Below, piece after piece: positions 38,216 through 46,512 of a stretch of 64,000 bases of DNA. Source of the DNA: Gammaproteobacteria bacterium (GTDB lineage Bacteria > Pseudomonadota > Gammaproteobacteria > Ga0077536). Numbering within the stretch: the stretch's first letter is position 1; every line of letters starts with the position of its first letter. The position numbers were made by a program, and so were the translations under genes. Location of the stretch: the NCBI GenBank assembly GCA_021773835.1, contig JAJFJQ010000073.1, forward strand, positions 62,001-126,000, read 5' to 3'. The notes under the pieces were generated by a model. The model did not search any database, had not been told where the DNA came from, and saw nothing but the letters and a program-made list of their open reading frames with translations.

Positions 38216-41041
38216 CTACGAAGCGATAAGAATAGGGTTCTCGGCAGGCTCGCAGGTCACATTCGATAGCGGCAGTACTTCGGCTCGTAGAAGTTTTTCA
38301 AATTCGGCCGCAGGTATCGGCCGGCTGTAATAATATCCTTGAATGACATGGCAGCCGCGTTTCGCCAGAAAATCGAGCTGCTCGTCGGTCTCAACCCCCT
38401 CCGCGACAATCGTCAGCTCCATTGACCGTCCGAGGCCAATAATAGCGTCGGTTACCATTTCACCACGTTCGTTCATCCCTATTTCTTGTACGAACGATCG
38501 ATCTATTTTGAGCACCTCGATCGGCATGCGTTGTAAATATTGTAATGACGAGTGTCCAGTGCCGAAATCATCGATGCATAAACGGAGTCCGAGGTCTCGG
38601 AGGTTCCCCATCAACGCGAGGGCATGATCGAAGTCACCGCAAGCCGCGGACTCGGTGATCTCTATTTCGAATAGGTGCGGAAGAACATTGGACTGCGCTA
38701 AGGCCTCTTGCACCATTATCAGCAGATTTCGATCCGCAAACTGCCGCGGTGAAAGATTCGTACTCATGGACAGCGCTTGGAAGCCACTACGGTGCCATGC
38801 GGTAAGTTGTTGGGCGGCTGCGTGCAGCGACCAGCACCCGACTTCGACGATGGCGCCACTGCGTTCGATCTCGTCGATAAAATTACCTGGGGAAACGATA
38901 CCGAGATCGGGGTGGTTCCAGCGAATAAGGCTCTCACAACCAACGATGCGACCCGAACGACTATCGACTTTCGGTTGATAGTAAAGTTCGAACTCGTCGC
39001 GCTCTAGCGCGTTTGCGATCTCGGTGCGCAAACGGAGCTTCTTCGCCGCGTTGACGTTAAGTTCATCCGAATAGAATCGGAAACCTTTGCGCCCACGTTC
39101 CTTAACGGCGTACATCGCGGCGTCGGCGTTGCGCAGTAAATCTTCAGCATTATTCGCATCTCGGGGGCAGAACGAGGCGCCTATACTAGCGGTTACGGAG
39201 ATCTCCTGTCCCGCGACGCTTATTGCCGGCTCCAGTTTTTCAAGCAGCTTCTCACCGAGATCGCGTAGATCGATCAACGCATGCGTCTCGGATTCATTGA
39301 GGTCCGGTACGATAACGACGAACTCATCGCCGCCGAGGCGCGCTACGGTATCTGATGAGCGGACCGTGTTGCGCAATCGATCGGCGACAACAACTAACAG
39401 CTCGTCACCTGCCGCATGCCCTAATGAATCGTTGACATCCTTAAAATCATCGAGGTCGATGAATAGCACACCAACGCTGTGTTTTTCTCGCTGGGCTCGT
39501 GACAAAGCCGCATCGAGGATATCTTTGAACATCCGCCGATTCGGTAGCTGCGTGAGGATGTCGAAATGCGCTTGGTAGTAGAGTTTCCCCCGCCACACCG
39601 AGTTCGATAACGCGACCGCCGTGCGATGGGTGAATTCCAGCAGTTGGTCGACATCTTCGGCCGCAACTGCGGTACCGGTTTTTGAGCCAATGAAAAAATT
39701 TGCTACGTGGGAGGCGTCGACTGGGATAGCGACGGCGTAGCCGTTGGTGACTCCTTTCTCAAGTAACGGTAGCAGGTAGTTGTCCTGGTGTCGTTGCGTG
39801 CGGAGATCCAGATAGCCGGAAAGTCTCGCAAGGCTGTCTATTTTTTCGTTATCGATATGGGCTTTTGTCGCAATTACCGCATCGCCCGAGCATATGTCCC
39901 GAGTGATAGTGGTCAATTCATTAGTGTTATTTTCGGCGAGCCAAATGCAGGCGACGTCGCAAGAAATCAACGCGTCGATCCGGCTGAGCAAGGTTTCACC
40001 AATATGTTCGAGCGATTGAGATGACAAAATCAGACGGTCTATTTCTGAGAGAGTCGATAGCGTTTCAAATTTCTTCTTCAGCTCCCCCGCCATATGGTTG
40101 AATGAGCGACCAAGCTGTTCGACCTCATCGCCACTTCGGATGTCGATGCTCACGTCGAAATCGTTGTTGGCGAGGCGCTTTGAGCCGTCCATTAGTAGAC
40201 GAAAGGGCGTGAGATACCGGCGGATGGATACCATGCCGATCAGCAGACCGATTGAAACGGTCAATGCGAATAGCGGTAGGAACAGTTTTTCAAAATGGCC
40301 AACCGTCTGGAACGTGTCCGATTCGTGGTGCCATACAAGGATTGTCCAGTCCTCAAGGCCAAATTCCGGCAACATGAATAAGCGCCACGCGGATACTAAG
40401 TAATGTTCGCCATCGTTGTCATATAGGGCATCGCGCGCGAGGCTTTCCATGTCACCGGCCTGCACTCTTTCCAGGAGATCCTCAGGTACGGGTTTCGAAC
40501 ATTGCAGCGCGGCGCCGGTGCTATCCAAATAACAGTAATCCGCCGTGGGTAGGAGCGTTGTGTAGGGGGTGATGAGTTCGGGAAGACCGGCGACAATGAC
40601 GACGTGCTCGCCCGACGGTGCTTGTGCAACACGCGTCATCTCGTGAGCATAAGGCCCGCGCGAGCGTCGGATTTCGTAGTGTCCTTGGTGGCCACCGGTG
40701 GCGATCGCTTCAGATTCGCTGGTCGTCGGTCTACGGATCGTGATCGAGTTTCGTGGTTTATCAAAATCCACCGGAATTAGCCCGGCGCTGACATCGGCGG
40801 CGAAATTGTCTAGTGAATGGCGATAATGCAGAAGCCATTCATGCAGCATGAGTCCGGCACTTTTAGTTTGCTGCTGTACATCGCGGCGGTTGATTTTTTC
40901 GATCTCGTCGCTTACCTGGTAATAAGCAAAGCCGCCGAAAATGCTTGCCGGAACAACGGCCGACAAAACGAAAAGCAGCAGAAATCGTTGCGCGAACGGA
41001 GAGCGCAGCATGGGTTTGGTAATGTGCTGTGAGCGTGGCAT
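38216..41041 (-). CDS. HAMP-GAF-GGDEF-EAL sensor for cyclic di-GMP turnover
   Basis: The 941-residue inner-membrane protein has a first transmembrane helix at about 19-40 and a periplasmic sensor region to about 250. A second helix follows (about 252-275), then HAMP (276-327) and a GAF-like domain (about 340-485). The diguanylate cyclase carries GGDEF at 570-574 and an upstream RxxD inhibitory site at 561-564. The EAL domain has ESLIRW (E703) and DDFGTG (824-829). Both catalytic motifs look intact, so it may make and degrade c-di-GMP. A pilin-like gene ends 9 nt upstream, suggesting one operon. Confidence 0.95.
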   Translation of the reverse strand: MPRSQHITKPMLRSPFAQRFLLLFVLSAVVPASIFGGFAYYQVSDEIEKINRRDVQQQTKSAGLMLHEWLLHYRHSLDNFAADVSAGLIPVDFDKPRNSITIRRPTTSESEAIATGGHQGHYEIRRSRGPYAHEMTRVAQAPSGEHVVIVAGLPELITPYTTLLPTADYCYLDSTGAALQCSKPVPEDLLERVQAGDMESLARDALYDNDGEHYLVSAWRLFMLPEFGLEDWTILVWHHESDTFQTVGHFEKLFLPLFALTVSIGLLIGMVSIRRYLTPFRLLMDGSKRLANNDFDVSIDIRSGDEVEQLGRSFNHMAGELKKKFETLSTLSEIDRLILSSQSLEHIGETLLSRIDALISCDVACIWLAENNTNELTTITRDICSGDAVIATKAHIDNEKIDSLARLSGYLDLRTQRHQDNYLLPLLEKGVTNGYAVAIPVDASHVANFFIGSKTGTAVAAEDVDQLLEFTHRTAVALSNSVWRGKLYYQAHFDILTQLPNRRMFKDILDAALSRAQREKHSVGVLFIDLDDFKDVNDSLGHAAGDELLVVVADRLRNTVRSSDTVARLGGDEFVVIVPDLNESETHALIDLRDLGEKLLEKLEPAISVAGQEISVTASIGASFCPRDANNAEDLLRNADAAMYAVKERGRKGFRFYSDELNVNAAKKLRLRTEIANALERDEFELYYQPKVDSRSGRIVGCESLIRWNHPDLGIVSPGNFIDEIERSGAIVEVGCWSLHAAAQQLTAWHRSGFQALSMSTNLSPRQFADRNLLIMVQEALAQSNVLPHLFEIEITESAACGDFDHALALMGNLRDLGLRLCIDDFGTGHSSLQYLQRMPIEVLKIDRSFVQEIGMNERGEMVTDAIIGLGRSMELTIVAEGVETDEQLDFLAKRGCHVIQGYYYSRPIPAAEFEKLLRAEVLPLSNVTCEPAENPILIAS

Positions 41042-41050
41042 TGAGTAGGA

Positions 41051-41518
41051 CTAGTAATCTTCTGCTTTGCCGATGAACCCGCCGTTGTTCGCCCGGACGA
41101 TATCGTCACGGCTATGCTTGGCCGTCAATGGCGCGACTGAGCGGCCGTCTGGTCCGGAGGAATACAAATCGTAGTCGCTGTTAATCGGCACCAAACTGTG
41201 GTCTTTGCGTTTTTTCCCTTTACCTTTTTTGTCGCCGCCGTTGATGCGTAAATAACGATACTCGTTGCCCCAGGGGTCAACTGGCACTTTTGCGTAGATG
41301 TCGGCCAAGGAGTCGGGATAGTTGGGATTGTCGGACAAGCGACGATAGATCTTCGCTTCGATACTCGTTATATCAAGGATGGCTGTATTAATTTTCGTGC
41401 TTTCGACGTAGTTTGCGAATGAGGGGACCGCGACGGTCATGGTAATCCCGACAACCGCGACTGTTGCCATGAGCTCCAGTAACGTGAAAGCGAGCTGATA
41501 TTCCCTGTATTTATGCAT
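41051..41518 (-). CDS. Type II secretion/type IV pilin-like (GspG-type) protein
   Basis: From the ATG at 41518 (GGGGA upstream) this is a 155-residue prepilin-like protein. A short basic leader MHKYREYQLA precedes FTLLELMATVAVVGI, the N-methylation and hydrophobic helix. The peptidase site has Ala before Phe where Gly is usual; Ala is tolerated in some prepilins. The C-terminal half resembles major pseudopilin GspG (DSLADIYAKVPVDPWGNEYRYL, SDYDLYSSGPDG) with a Lys-rich insertion GDKKGKGKKRKD. No other secretion genes are near. It lies directly upstream of the c-di-GMP enzyme. Confidence 0.88.
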   Translation of the reverse strand: MHKYREYQLAFTLLELMATVAVVGITMTVAVPSFANYVESTKINTAILDITSIEAKIYRRLSDNPNYPDSLADIYAKVPVDPWGNEYRYLRINGGDKKGKGKKRKDHSLVPINSDYDLYSSGPDGRSVAPLTAKHSRDDIVRANNGGFIGKAEDY

Positions 41519-41891
41519 TGTCTTGATTCCCCGTGGGGACAGTCCATTTGTCATCCGAGTTGTTAAGCGCTGCACGACTAATTCGTGCGTTCGTATCCGA
41601 TCACAGGCAAAGCTTAATCGGTGAGGCCAATCCCGCGAGCTGTTGGCCTGAGTTTTGTGGTGCGCGTCACCTCTAGTTTTTAGTGTTTTACAGTCCGAGG
41701 TTAGGCAGGTCGATTTGAGAGGTATTTATAGGGTGAAACGTAAAAATTTATGTAGCGACACGTGCGATGCGCCACATTAGTTAACAACGATGACGATCGC
41801 CGAAGGCGTGATTGGGGGAGCGAGATTATCGCCGACGATACTGTGACGGGGCGAAAAACGGACGGACAAATTTGCGTGCCAAACGGCGCGA
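41519..41891. other. Intergenic stretch without a gene; one hairpin
   Basis: No frame in these 373 nt looks coding. The only structure I noticed is AGGCCAA (41624-41630) pairing with TTGGCCT (41643-41649) around a 12-nt loop. It is followed on + by a short T run but not on the transcribed - strand, so it is not a clear terminator. The remainder presumably contains the promoter for the pilin-like gene. Confidence 0.4.
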
Positions 41892-42704
41892 TCAATAGCC
41901 TACCGTCACCTCGTAACCGGTAAACTTTCGAACGTTAATGACGCCGTTATCGAAGATCAAATACTGGCCTTTGATGCCGAGCAAGGTCCCTTCAACGAGC
42001 GGGTCCTTGTCAAAATTGAACGAACGAATTTTCTGCGGATATTCAGTGACAGGGTAGGCGATACTAACCACGTCGGTGTCCAAGGTCTCAATCGCATCGT
42101 GGCCAAACCGATCGGTCAATTCGGCTAAGGTATCGGCGATAGCCGGGATCGCCTCTGCCGCCTTTAGTTTGAGGTCGATGTCGGCGCTGTTGCCTTTTAG
42201 TATCGCGCGCCAGTTGGTTTTGTCCGCCATGGTTTTGGCCAAGGCGACTTCCACCAGGCCCGATATTTGTCGTGTCTTTACCCGAAATATCGGTAGCGCC
42301 TGGGTCGCACCTTGATCCATCCAGCGCGTTGGGACCTGGCTTTCTCTGGTAATACCGACCTTTAGGCCGGACGTATTCGCGAGGTAGACGATGTGCGGAA
42401 TCATACAATGTGTATCGCCCCACTCGGGTTCACGGCAGGTTCCGAGGTGGTAGTGACAGGTTTCGGGTTTCATAACGCACATGTCGCACGCTGCGAGCTT
42501 CTGCATGCAAGGATAGCAATGCCCTTGAGCAAAGCTTTTGTTGGTCTTGCGCCCACAGTTGTCGCAAAAGATGGCGCCGCTATAGGTCAGCGATATCGAT
42601 TGTTCAAGCAGCGGGTTCATACCAAGCCTTTCCTCGCCTAGTGGCAGAGCATATTCGACTATGGCGCCCAACGTGGTGGTCATCTTGCTGAGAGTGCCTT
42701 GCAT
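41892..42704 (-). CDS. DUF2797 family zinc-ribbon protein
   Basis: The 270-residue protein fits DUF2797. The N-terminal half is a cysteine-rich zinc region (FCDNCGRKTNKSFAQGHCYPCMQKLAACDMCVMKPETCHYHLGTCREPEW). A GIY-YIG-like segment follows (HIVYLANTSGLKVGITRESQVPTRWMDQGA). No activity is established for the family, though the second part suggests a nuclease-related fold. It is divergent from the epoxide hydrolase-like gene. Confidence 0.86.
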   Translation of the reverse strand: MQGTLSKMTTTLGAIVEYALPLGEERLGMNPLLEQSISLTYSGAIFCDNCGRKTNKSFAQGHCYPCMQKLAACDMCVMKPETCHYHLGTCREPEWGDTHCMIPHIVYLANTSGLKVGITRESQVPTRWMDQGATQALPIFRVKTRQISGLVEVALAKTMADKTNWRAILKGNSADIDLKLKAAEAIPAIADTLAELTDRFGHDAIETLDTDVVSIAYPVTEYPQKIRSFNFDKDPLVEGTLLGIKGQYLIFDNGVINVRKFTGYEVTVGY

Positions 42705-42928
42705 TATCGGGTGCCTTGGTGGATCAAAAGCTTGTGTGTTTCTACGGTTTTGGCAGGTTTGCCTAAGTCTATGTGATGCTCATCTGCAGCGGCAAGCAGT
42801 GTCACGACAATGGATCGGAAATGGACTCGAAACCACGTTATCATTATCCTGGAATTAACCACAAATTAACGTTGGCCGCACCGCAGTCGACGTTAGAATC
42901 ACATCTATGAAAATTGAAGGGGGATAGC

Positions 42929-43303
42929 ATGACTCCAGAAGAAGTCGTTAATGCATTTTGCGAAACCTTGAATCGAAATCTCGAGGAATCGTTGCAGTAC
43001 ATCGCCGATGGTTGCGTTTATCAGAATATGCCATTCGATCCCGTGTACGGTCCCGAGGGTGTGCGCAGTACGCTCGCTGGTTTCTTCGAGGTTACGGGGC
43101 CGGTGAGGATCGAGACATTGCGCCAATGTTCAACCGGTAACCTGGTCATGAACGAACGACTCGACCACTTCGACCCGCCGAGCGGCAAGGCCTTTGGTTT
43201 GCCGGTCGCGGGCGCGTTTGAAGTCACCGACGATAAGATAACCGCCTGGCGGGATTATTTTTGCATGCAGCAATTCAGTCAAGGCACGGGGATTGAATTC
43301 TAA
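42929..43303 (+). CDS. Limonene-1,2-epoxide hydrolase-like protein
   Basis: The 124-residue protein has the NTF2-like fold of limonene-1,2-epoxide hydrolase. The expected catalytic Asp-Arg-Asp set is present as R77 and D79 (ERLDHF) and D109 (AWRDYF). The N terminus MTPEEVVNAFCETLNR is also typical. The start ATG is preceded by AAGGGGGA. The natural epoxide substrate is unknown. The gene is followed closely by mlaC, probably without functional relation. Confidence 0.85.
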   Translation: MTPEEVVNAFCETLNRNLEESLQYIADGCVYQNMPFDPVYGPEGVRSTLAGFFEVTGPVRIETLRQCSTGNLVMNERLDHFDPPSGKAFGLPVAGAFEVTDDKITAWRDYFCMQQFSQGTGIEF

Positions 43304-43349
43304 GGTTGTGCTTACTAATTCACACAGATTGCTGGGGTCGTGGCTCACC

Positions 43350-43991
43350 ATGCGCTGGCTAACGGTGTTGTTCATTTGCGTGGCGGGCGGCGCAGCGCAG
43401 GCCTCAGTAACACAAGACCCGCGTGATTTGGTCGACACCACGATCGAGACATTGCGTGAAAATGTGCACCGCGATGCGGCGATACTCGATAGCGATCCGG
43501 GTCATGCACTGGCGCTGGTAGAGCGCGTAGTCGCCCCGCATATTGACATGCGTCTTACCAGCCGTTTAGTGCTTGGGAAGCATTGGAGCGCGGCGACAGA
43601 AAACCAGCGCGACGCCTTTGTCGATGGCTTGCGTAGCCTCTTAATGCGCATTTTCGCGATCCATCTTCGCGATTACAGTACCGCGGAGGTTGCCTTTTCG
43701 CCGACGGTCTTGAAAGGCGAGGATAAGCGTCGCGCGGTCGTTCGCACCGAAGTTTCGCGCGCGGGCATACCGCCGGCGAATGTCGACTATCGTCTTCATC
43801 ATACCGACGGCCGGTGGCTGATCTACGACGTTTCGATATTCGGGATAAGCTTGGTCAAGACGTATCGACTCACAATCGAAGGCGAACTGCAGCGCAATGG
43901 TATCGACGAGGTGATTCAGCAGATCAACGCCTTGCACCCCTTAAACGATGCGGTCAGCCTCCTGCCGCCCGGGTCCCAACCCACCGGCTAG
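43350..43991 (+). CDS. mlaC: MlaC/Ttg2D family phospholipid-binding protein
   Basis: From the ATG at 43350 this is a 213-residue periplasmic protein with signal peptide MRWLTVLFICVAGGAAQAS. The mature part matches MlaC: DLVDTTIETLRENV, the VAPHIDMRLTSRLVLGKHW block, FVDGLRSLLMRIFA and WLIYDVSIFGISLVKTYR. MlaC ferries phospholipids between the outer membrane and the MlaFEDB transporter. The other mla genes are not beside it here, which is unusual. The earlier in-frame TTG would place residues ahead of the signal peptide. Confidence 0.88.
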   Translation: MRWLTVLFICVAGGAAQASVTQDPRDLVDTTIETLRENVHRDAAILDSDPGHALALVERVVAPHIDMRLTSRLVLGKHWSAATENQRDAFVDGLRSLLMRIFAIHLRDYSTAEVAFSPTVLKGEDKRRAVVRTEVSRAGIPPANVDYRLHHTDGRWLIYDVSIFGISLVKTYRLTIEGELQRNGIDEVIQQINALHPLNDAVSLLPPGSQPTG

Positions 43992-44017
43992 CCGCATTTG
44001 ACGTTATAGCGATCGCA

Positions 44018-44542
44018 CTATAGCGGCCCGGGGCGTACCGGATCGTTACCGTCCCAGTCTCTGGCGGCGTCTTCGACCATGTCAAAAAGATCCGTGAAGA
44101 TGGCGTTGTGCTCCCACAGCTCGACGAAGTGACCGACGGTGTCCACGGTATCAAAATAGGTCAGCTCGGCCCCGCCGATGTCGCAGACGAAGGCAGCCTC
44201 ATGGCCGAGCGCTTTGTACTGCGCGCAAGTCGCCGTATAGTCCGCCGGCATCAGCCCAAAGTGATGCACGCCTTCGCGTCCCGCATCGAGGAATTCTTTG
44301 TACACCGAGGGCGCATCATTGTGTTGAAAGATCAATTCAACCTGGAGCGCGCCGCTATTGCCAAGGGCCAAGGTCACATCGACATCGGCCGGGTTTCCCC
44401 GATACATTTGATTGCTCAAGGGACAGTGTTCAAACATGAAAAACGGACCGACTTTCAGCACTTCCGTCCAGTATTTGAGCGCCGATTCGAGGTCGCGAAC
44501 GACGTAGGCAAGCTGGCGGACGGTGTATAACGGTTGTGACAT
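44018..44542 (-). CDS. VOC-family protein
   Basis: The 174-residue protein shows a VOC fold: VRQLAYVVRDLESALKYWTEVLKVGPFF at the N terminus, QVELIFQHNDAPS and GVHHFGLMPADY mid-protein. The end reads AELTYFDTVDTVGHFVELWEH, with a metal-ligand Glu. It resembles methylmalonyl-CoA epimerase/glyoxalase-like members, but the substrate is open. It is divergent from hspQ. Confidence 0.87.
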   Translation of the reverse strand: MSQPLYTVRQLAYVVRDLESALKYWTEVLKVGPFFMFEHCPLSNQMYRGNPADVDVTLALGNSGALQVELIFQHNDAPSVYKEFLDAGREGVHHFGLMPADYTATCAQYKALGHEAAFVCDIGGAELTYFDTVDTVGHFVELWEHNAIFTDLFDMVEDAARDWDGNDPVRPGPL

Positions 44543-44687
44543 GCGGTTTCTCCAAGGGTCAGGTCAGTGGGGCCCGAGCGGAAATCCGTCACAGCCCCAC
44601 CCACAGAATCTAAGACTGATCCTATTATGGTCGGAATGGGATTATCATAGCGTAACTCCGTATGCTCGCAGACGCGCACTTTCGAAC

Positions 44688-45023
44688 ATGGTCCAGATCA
44701 ATCGCAAAGCCAAATTTTGTATCGGTCAAGTCGTTCGTCACCGGCTATTCCCCTTCCGCGGGGTGATATTCGACGTCGACCCGACGTTCAACAACACCGA
44801 AGAATGGTGGTTGTCTATTCCTGCCGAGATGCGACCGCGAAAGGATCAGCCGTACTACCACCTGTTCGCCGAAAACGCGGAGACAACCTACGAAGCCTAC
44901 GTCTCCGAGCAAAACCTGCTCGAAGACGACAGTGGCGAACCCGTACGCCACCCTCAGGTGCCGGATTTTTTCGGGGAGCTGCAGGGCGCAATGTATCTGA
45001 CAAAAGATCAGCAGATGCATTAA
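44688..45023 (+). CDS. hspQ: Heat shock protein HspQ
   Basis: The 111-residue protein matches HspQ (YccV-like hemimethylated-DNA-binding fold): KFCIGQVVRHRLFPFRGVIFDVDPTFNNTEEWW, RKDQPYYHLFAENAETTYEAYVSEQNLLED. In E. coli HspQ enhances Lon degradation and affects DnaA. The start at 44688 matches the family N terminus; an upstream in-frame extension overlaps the divergent VOC gene and has no support. Confidence 0.93.
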   Translation: MVQINRKAKFCIGQVVRHRLFPFRGVIFDVDPTFNNTEEWWLSIPAEMRPRKDQPYYHLFAENAETTYEAYVSEQNLLEDDSGEPVRHPQVPDFFGELQGAMYLTKDQQMH

Positions 45024-45055
45024 GTGTCGAATCAGACTTCTCTGCAGGGTAAATT

Positions 45056-45071
45056 GTCAAAAATCTTTACA
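45056..45071 (+). promoter_or_regulatory. Upstream element GTCAAAAATCTTTACA (candidate activator site)
   Basis: This 16-mer differs at only two positions from GTCAACGATCTTTACA at 57912-57927. Both lie 60-95 nt upstream of a sigma54-type promoter serving a sorting-signal protein. Sigma54 promoters need upstream activator sites at about this range. A common enhancer-binding protein is the natural inference; it is not encoded in the window. Confidence 0.5.
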
Positions 45072-45165
45072 AATGCTTTACCCGGAAAGCTAGCGTTTTC
45101 TTAGTTTCTTTACATTGTCAGATCCCTCGATGCCATAAGTGGTTGTTTTCCCAAAAAATACTGTT

Positions 45166-45182
45166 CTGGCACGTGAATTGCA
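45166..45182 (+). promoter_or_regulatory. Sigma54 (-24/-12) promoter
   Basis: CTGGCACGTGAATTGCA matches the RpoN consensus YTGGCACG-N4-TTGCW at essentially every position. The GG (45168-45169) and GC (45180-45181) are separated by the canonical 10 nt. Transcription would begin near 45193 and reach the metalloprotease-like gene at 45406. Confidence 0.82.
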
Positions 45183-45405
45183 ATGGCGTTGAGAGTTGTC
45201 GTGTTGATTTGGCCCCAGCCATTCGAGGTGGGAGCGGAGGATACGCGGCCTTCCAACCGGCGTTTTTTAAATTTCGGTCGGTACTAAAGGCACATGTGAC
45301 ACAGTTACGCTATTTGGCACACGATTCGCTGTTAACATCGATGGTGACCGAAGACGTTGGTCGTCCTGAAACGACCGCATTGACTTGACCTTGGAGGAAG
45401 TTTGG

Positions 45406-46512
45406 ATGAGCGCTATGGACAGACACAAGAGATTTGCCACAACCATATCATCTTTGCTCAGCAACACATTCGCGTTTGATTTTCGACGGCTCAAGGTCTT
45501 GCTTATCGCAACGGCTATACCGGTGAATGCGTCGGCAATCAATATCGTAGTTGATTACACCTACGACACGAATAATTTCTTTGCTTCGTCGGAATCCAGG
45601 ACCGCGTTGGAAGCTGCCGCCGCCCGATTCAGTAGGATAATTGACTCTTCCTTGTTGGCCGTTGGCCCGGCTGGTACCGGGACCGGAACTTCGGCGGGTT
45701 GGCGCGTCGGATTCACTCACCCGGGTACCGGTGCCGGATATCAGTTAAGTACGGCGGCATCGGCCGCAACCGATCCATTCGGAGGTGGTGCGGATGTATA
45801 TGGATTCGGAGGCCTGGCGGCGGATGAGTGGATTTTATTTGCAGGCGGTCGAGCATTGGGATCCGCGGGAATCGGAGGAACGGGTACGGGACTAAATACC
45901 CTAAGTACCTTCAATGACCTTAATGGGCCGATGCACCGCGGCCTGATTCCCAATACACCTGGTAATACAGTCAACGATCTGCCGGTTTGGGGCGGCGGGA
46001 TCTCATTTGACTCTGGCAGGGCATGGAATTTTGATCTTGGTAGCACGAGTGGAGACCTCGACTTCTATTCAATTGCGTTGCACGAGATCGGCCACGCCCT
46101 AGGTCTATCAACGAGCTGGAACCAGTGGTCAGATTTCGAGGTGGGGTCGACCTTTACGGGGCCCAACGCGGTTGCGGCTTACAACGCGGACAACGGGACA
46201 GCACTCGGTGCGCTCAACCAAGTTAGTGCAACAAACGAGCACTTCGAAGACGGTACTTATGAATCGTTCATTTTTTCGCTTGGATCGCCAAATACCGTTG
46301 GAACCGTTCCTGACGGAACCAGGCAAGACTTGCTGATGGAACCAATAGCAAATTTCGGGCTTGGGGTAGAACGCTTTGAATTGACCAATGTGGATGTTGG
46401 CGCCTTACAGGACCTAGGCTGGTCAGTGGCCGTCCCCGTGCCTGCCGCCGTTTGGATGTTCGGTAGCGGTATGCTACTGCTTTTCGGCGTGCGTCGTCAG
46501 GCGGAAAGCTAA
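45406..46512 (+). CDS. Exported matrixin-like metalloprotease with VPxPA C-terminal sorting signal
   Basis: The 368-residue protein has an N-terminal export region (hydrophobic part about 30-44, cleavage near NASA). A Gly/Thr-rich middle follows, then a zincin motif HEIGHALG at 226-233. In metzincins the motif is HExxHxxGxxH; here the last His position is Thr236, so zinc binding may be altered. The C terminus VPVPAAVWMFGSGMLLLFGVRRQ is a VPLPA/PEP-CTERM-type signal: motif, transmembrane helix, basic end. Exosortase-type processing is the known fate of such tails. GGAGGA lies 7 nt before the ATG, and a sigma54 promoter lies upstream. Confidence 0.88.
   Translation: MSAMDRHKRFATTISSLLSNTFAFDFRRLKVLLIATAIPVNASAINIVVDYTYDTNNFFASSESRTALEAAAARFSRIIDSSLLAVGPAGTGTGTSAGWRVGFTHPGTGAGYQLSTAASAATDPFGGGADVYGFGGLAADEWILFAGGRALGSAGIGGTGTGLNTLSTFNDLNGPMHRGLIPNTPGNTVNDLPVWGGGISFDSGRAWNFDLGSTSGDLDFYSIALHEIGHALGLSTSWNQWSDFEVGSTFTGPNAVAAYNADNGTALGALNQVSATNEHFEDGTYESFIFSLGSPNTVGTVPDGTRQDLLMEPIANFGLGVERFELTNVDVGALQDLGWSVAVPVPAAVWMFGSGMLLLFGVRRQAES

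Larger units (their letters stand above)
45024..45405. other. Intergenic region carrying the sigma54 promoter of the matrixin-like gene
   Basis: These 382 nt hold no convincing gene. They include an inverted repeat GGGTAAA (about 45047-45053) / TTTACCC (about 45077-45083), the upstream element at 45056-45071 and the -24/-12 promoter at 45166-45182. About 210 nt of predicted untranslated leader follow. Confidence 0.5.

Noticed and set aside
41590-41620. Sequence CACAGGCAAAGC near the c-di-GMP operon as a GEMM (c-di-GMP) riboswitch.
   Set aside because: Only a few bases resemble the conserved core. The strand is opposite to the pilin-like gene, and the second conserved stem is missing.
41624-41649. 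Hairpin AGGCCAA/TTGGCCT as a rho-independent terminator.
   Set aside because: The T-rich tail is on the + strand, whereas neighbouring genes are transcribed from -. The 12-nt loop is also long.
45314-45330. TTGGCACACGATTCGCT as another sigma54 site.
   Set aside because: The -12 half lacks TTGC, and it lies inside the predicted leader downstream of a far better site.
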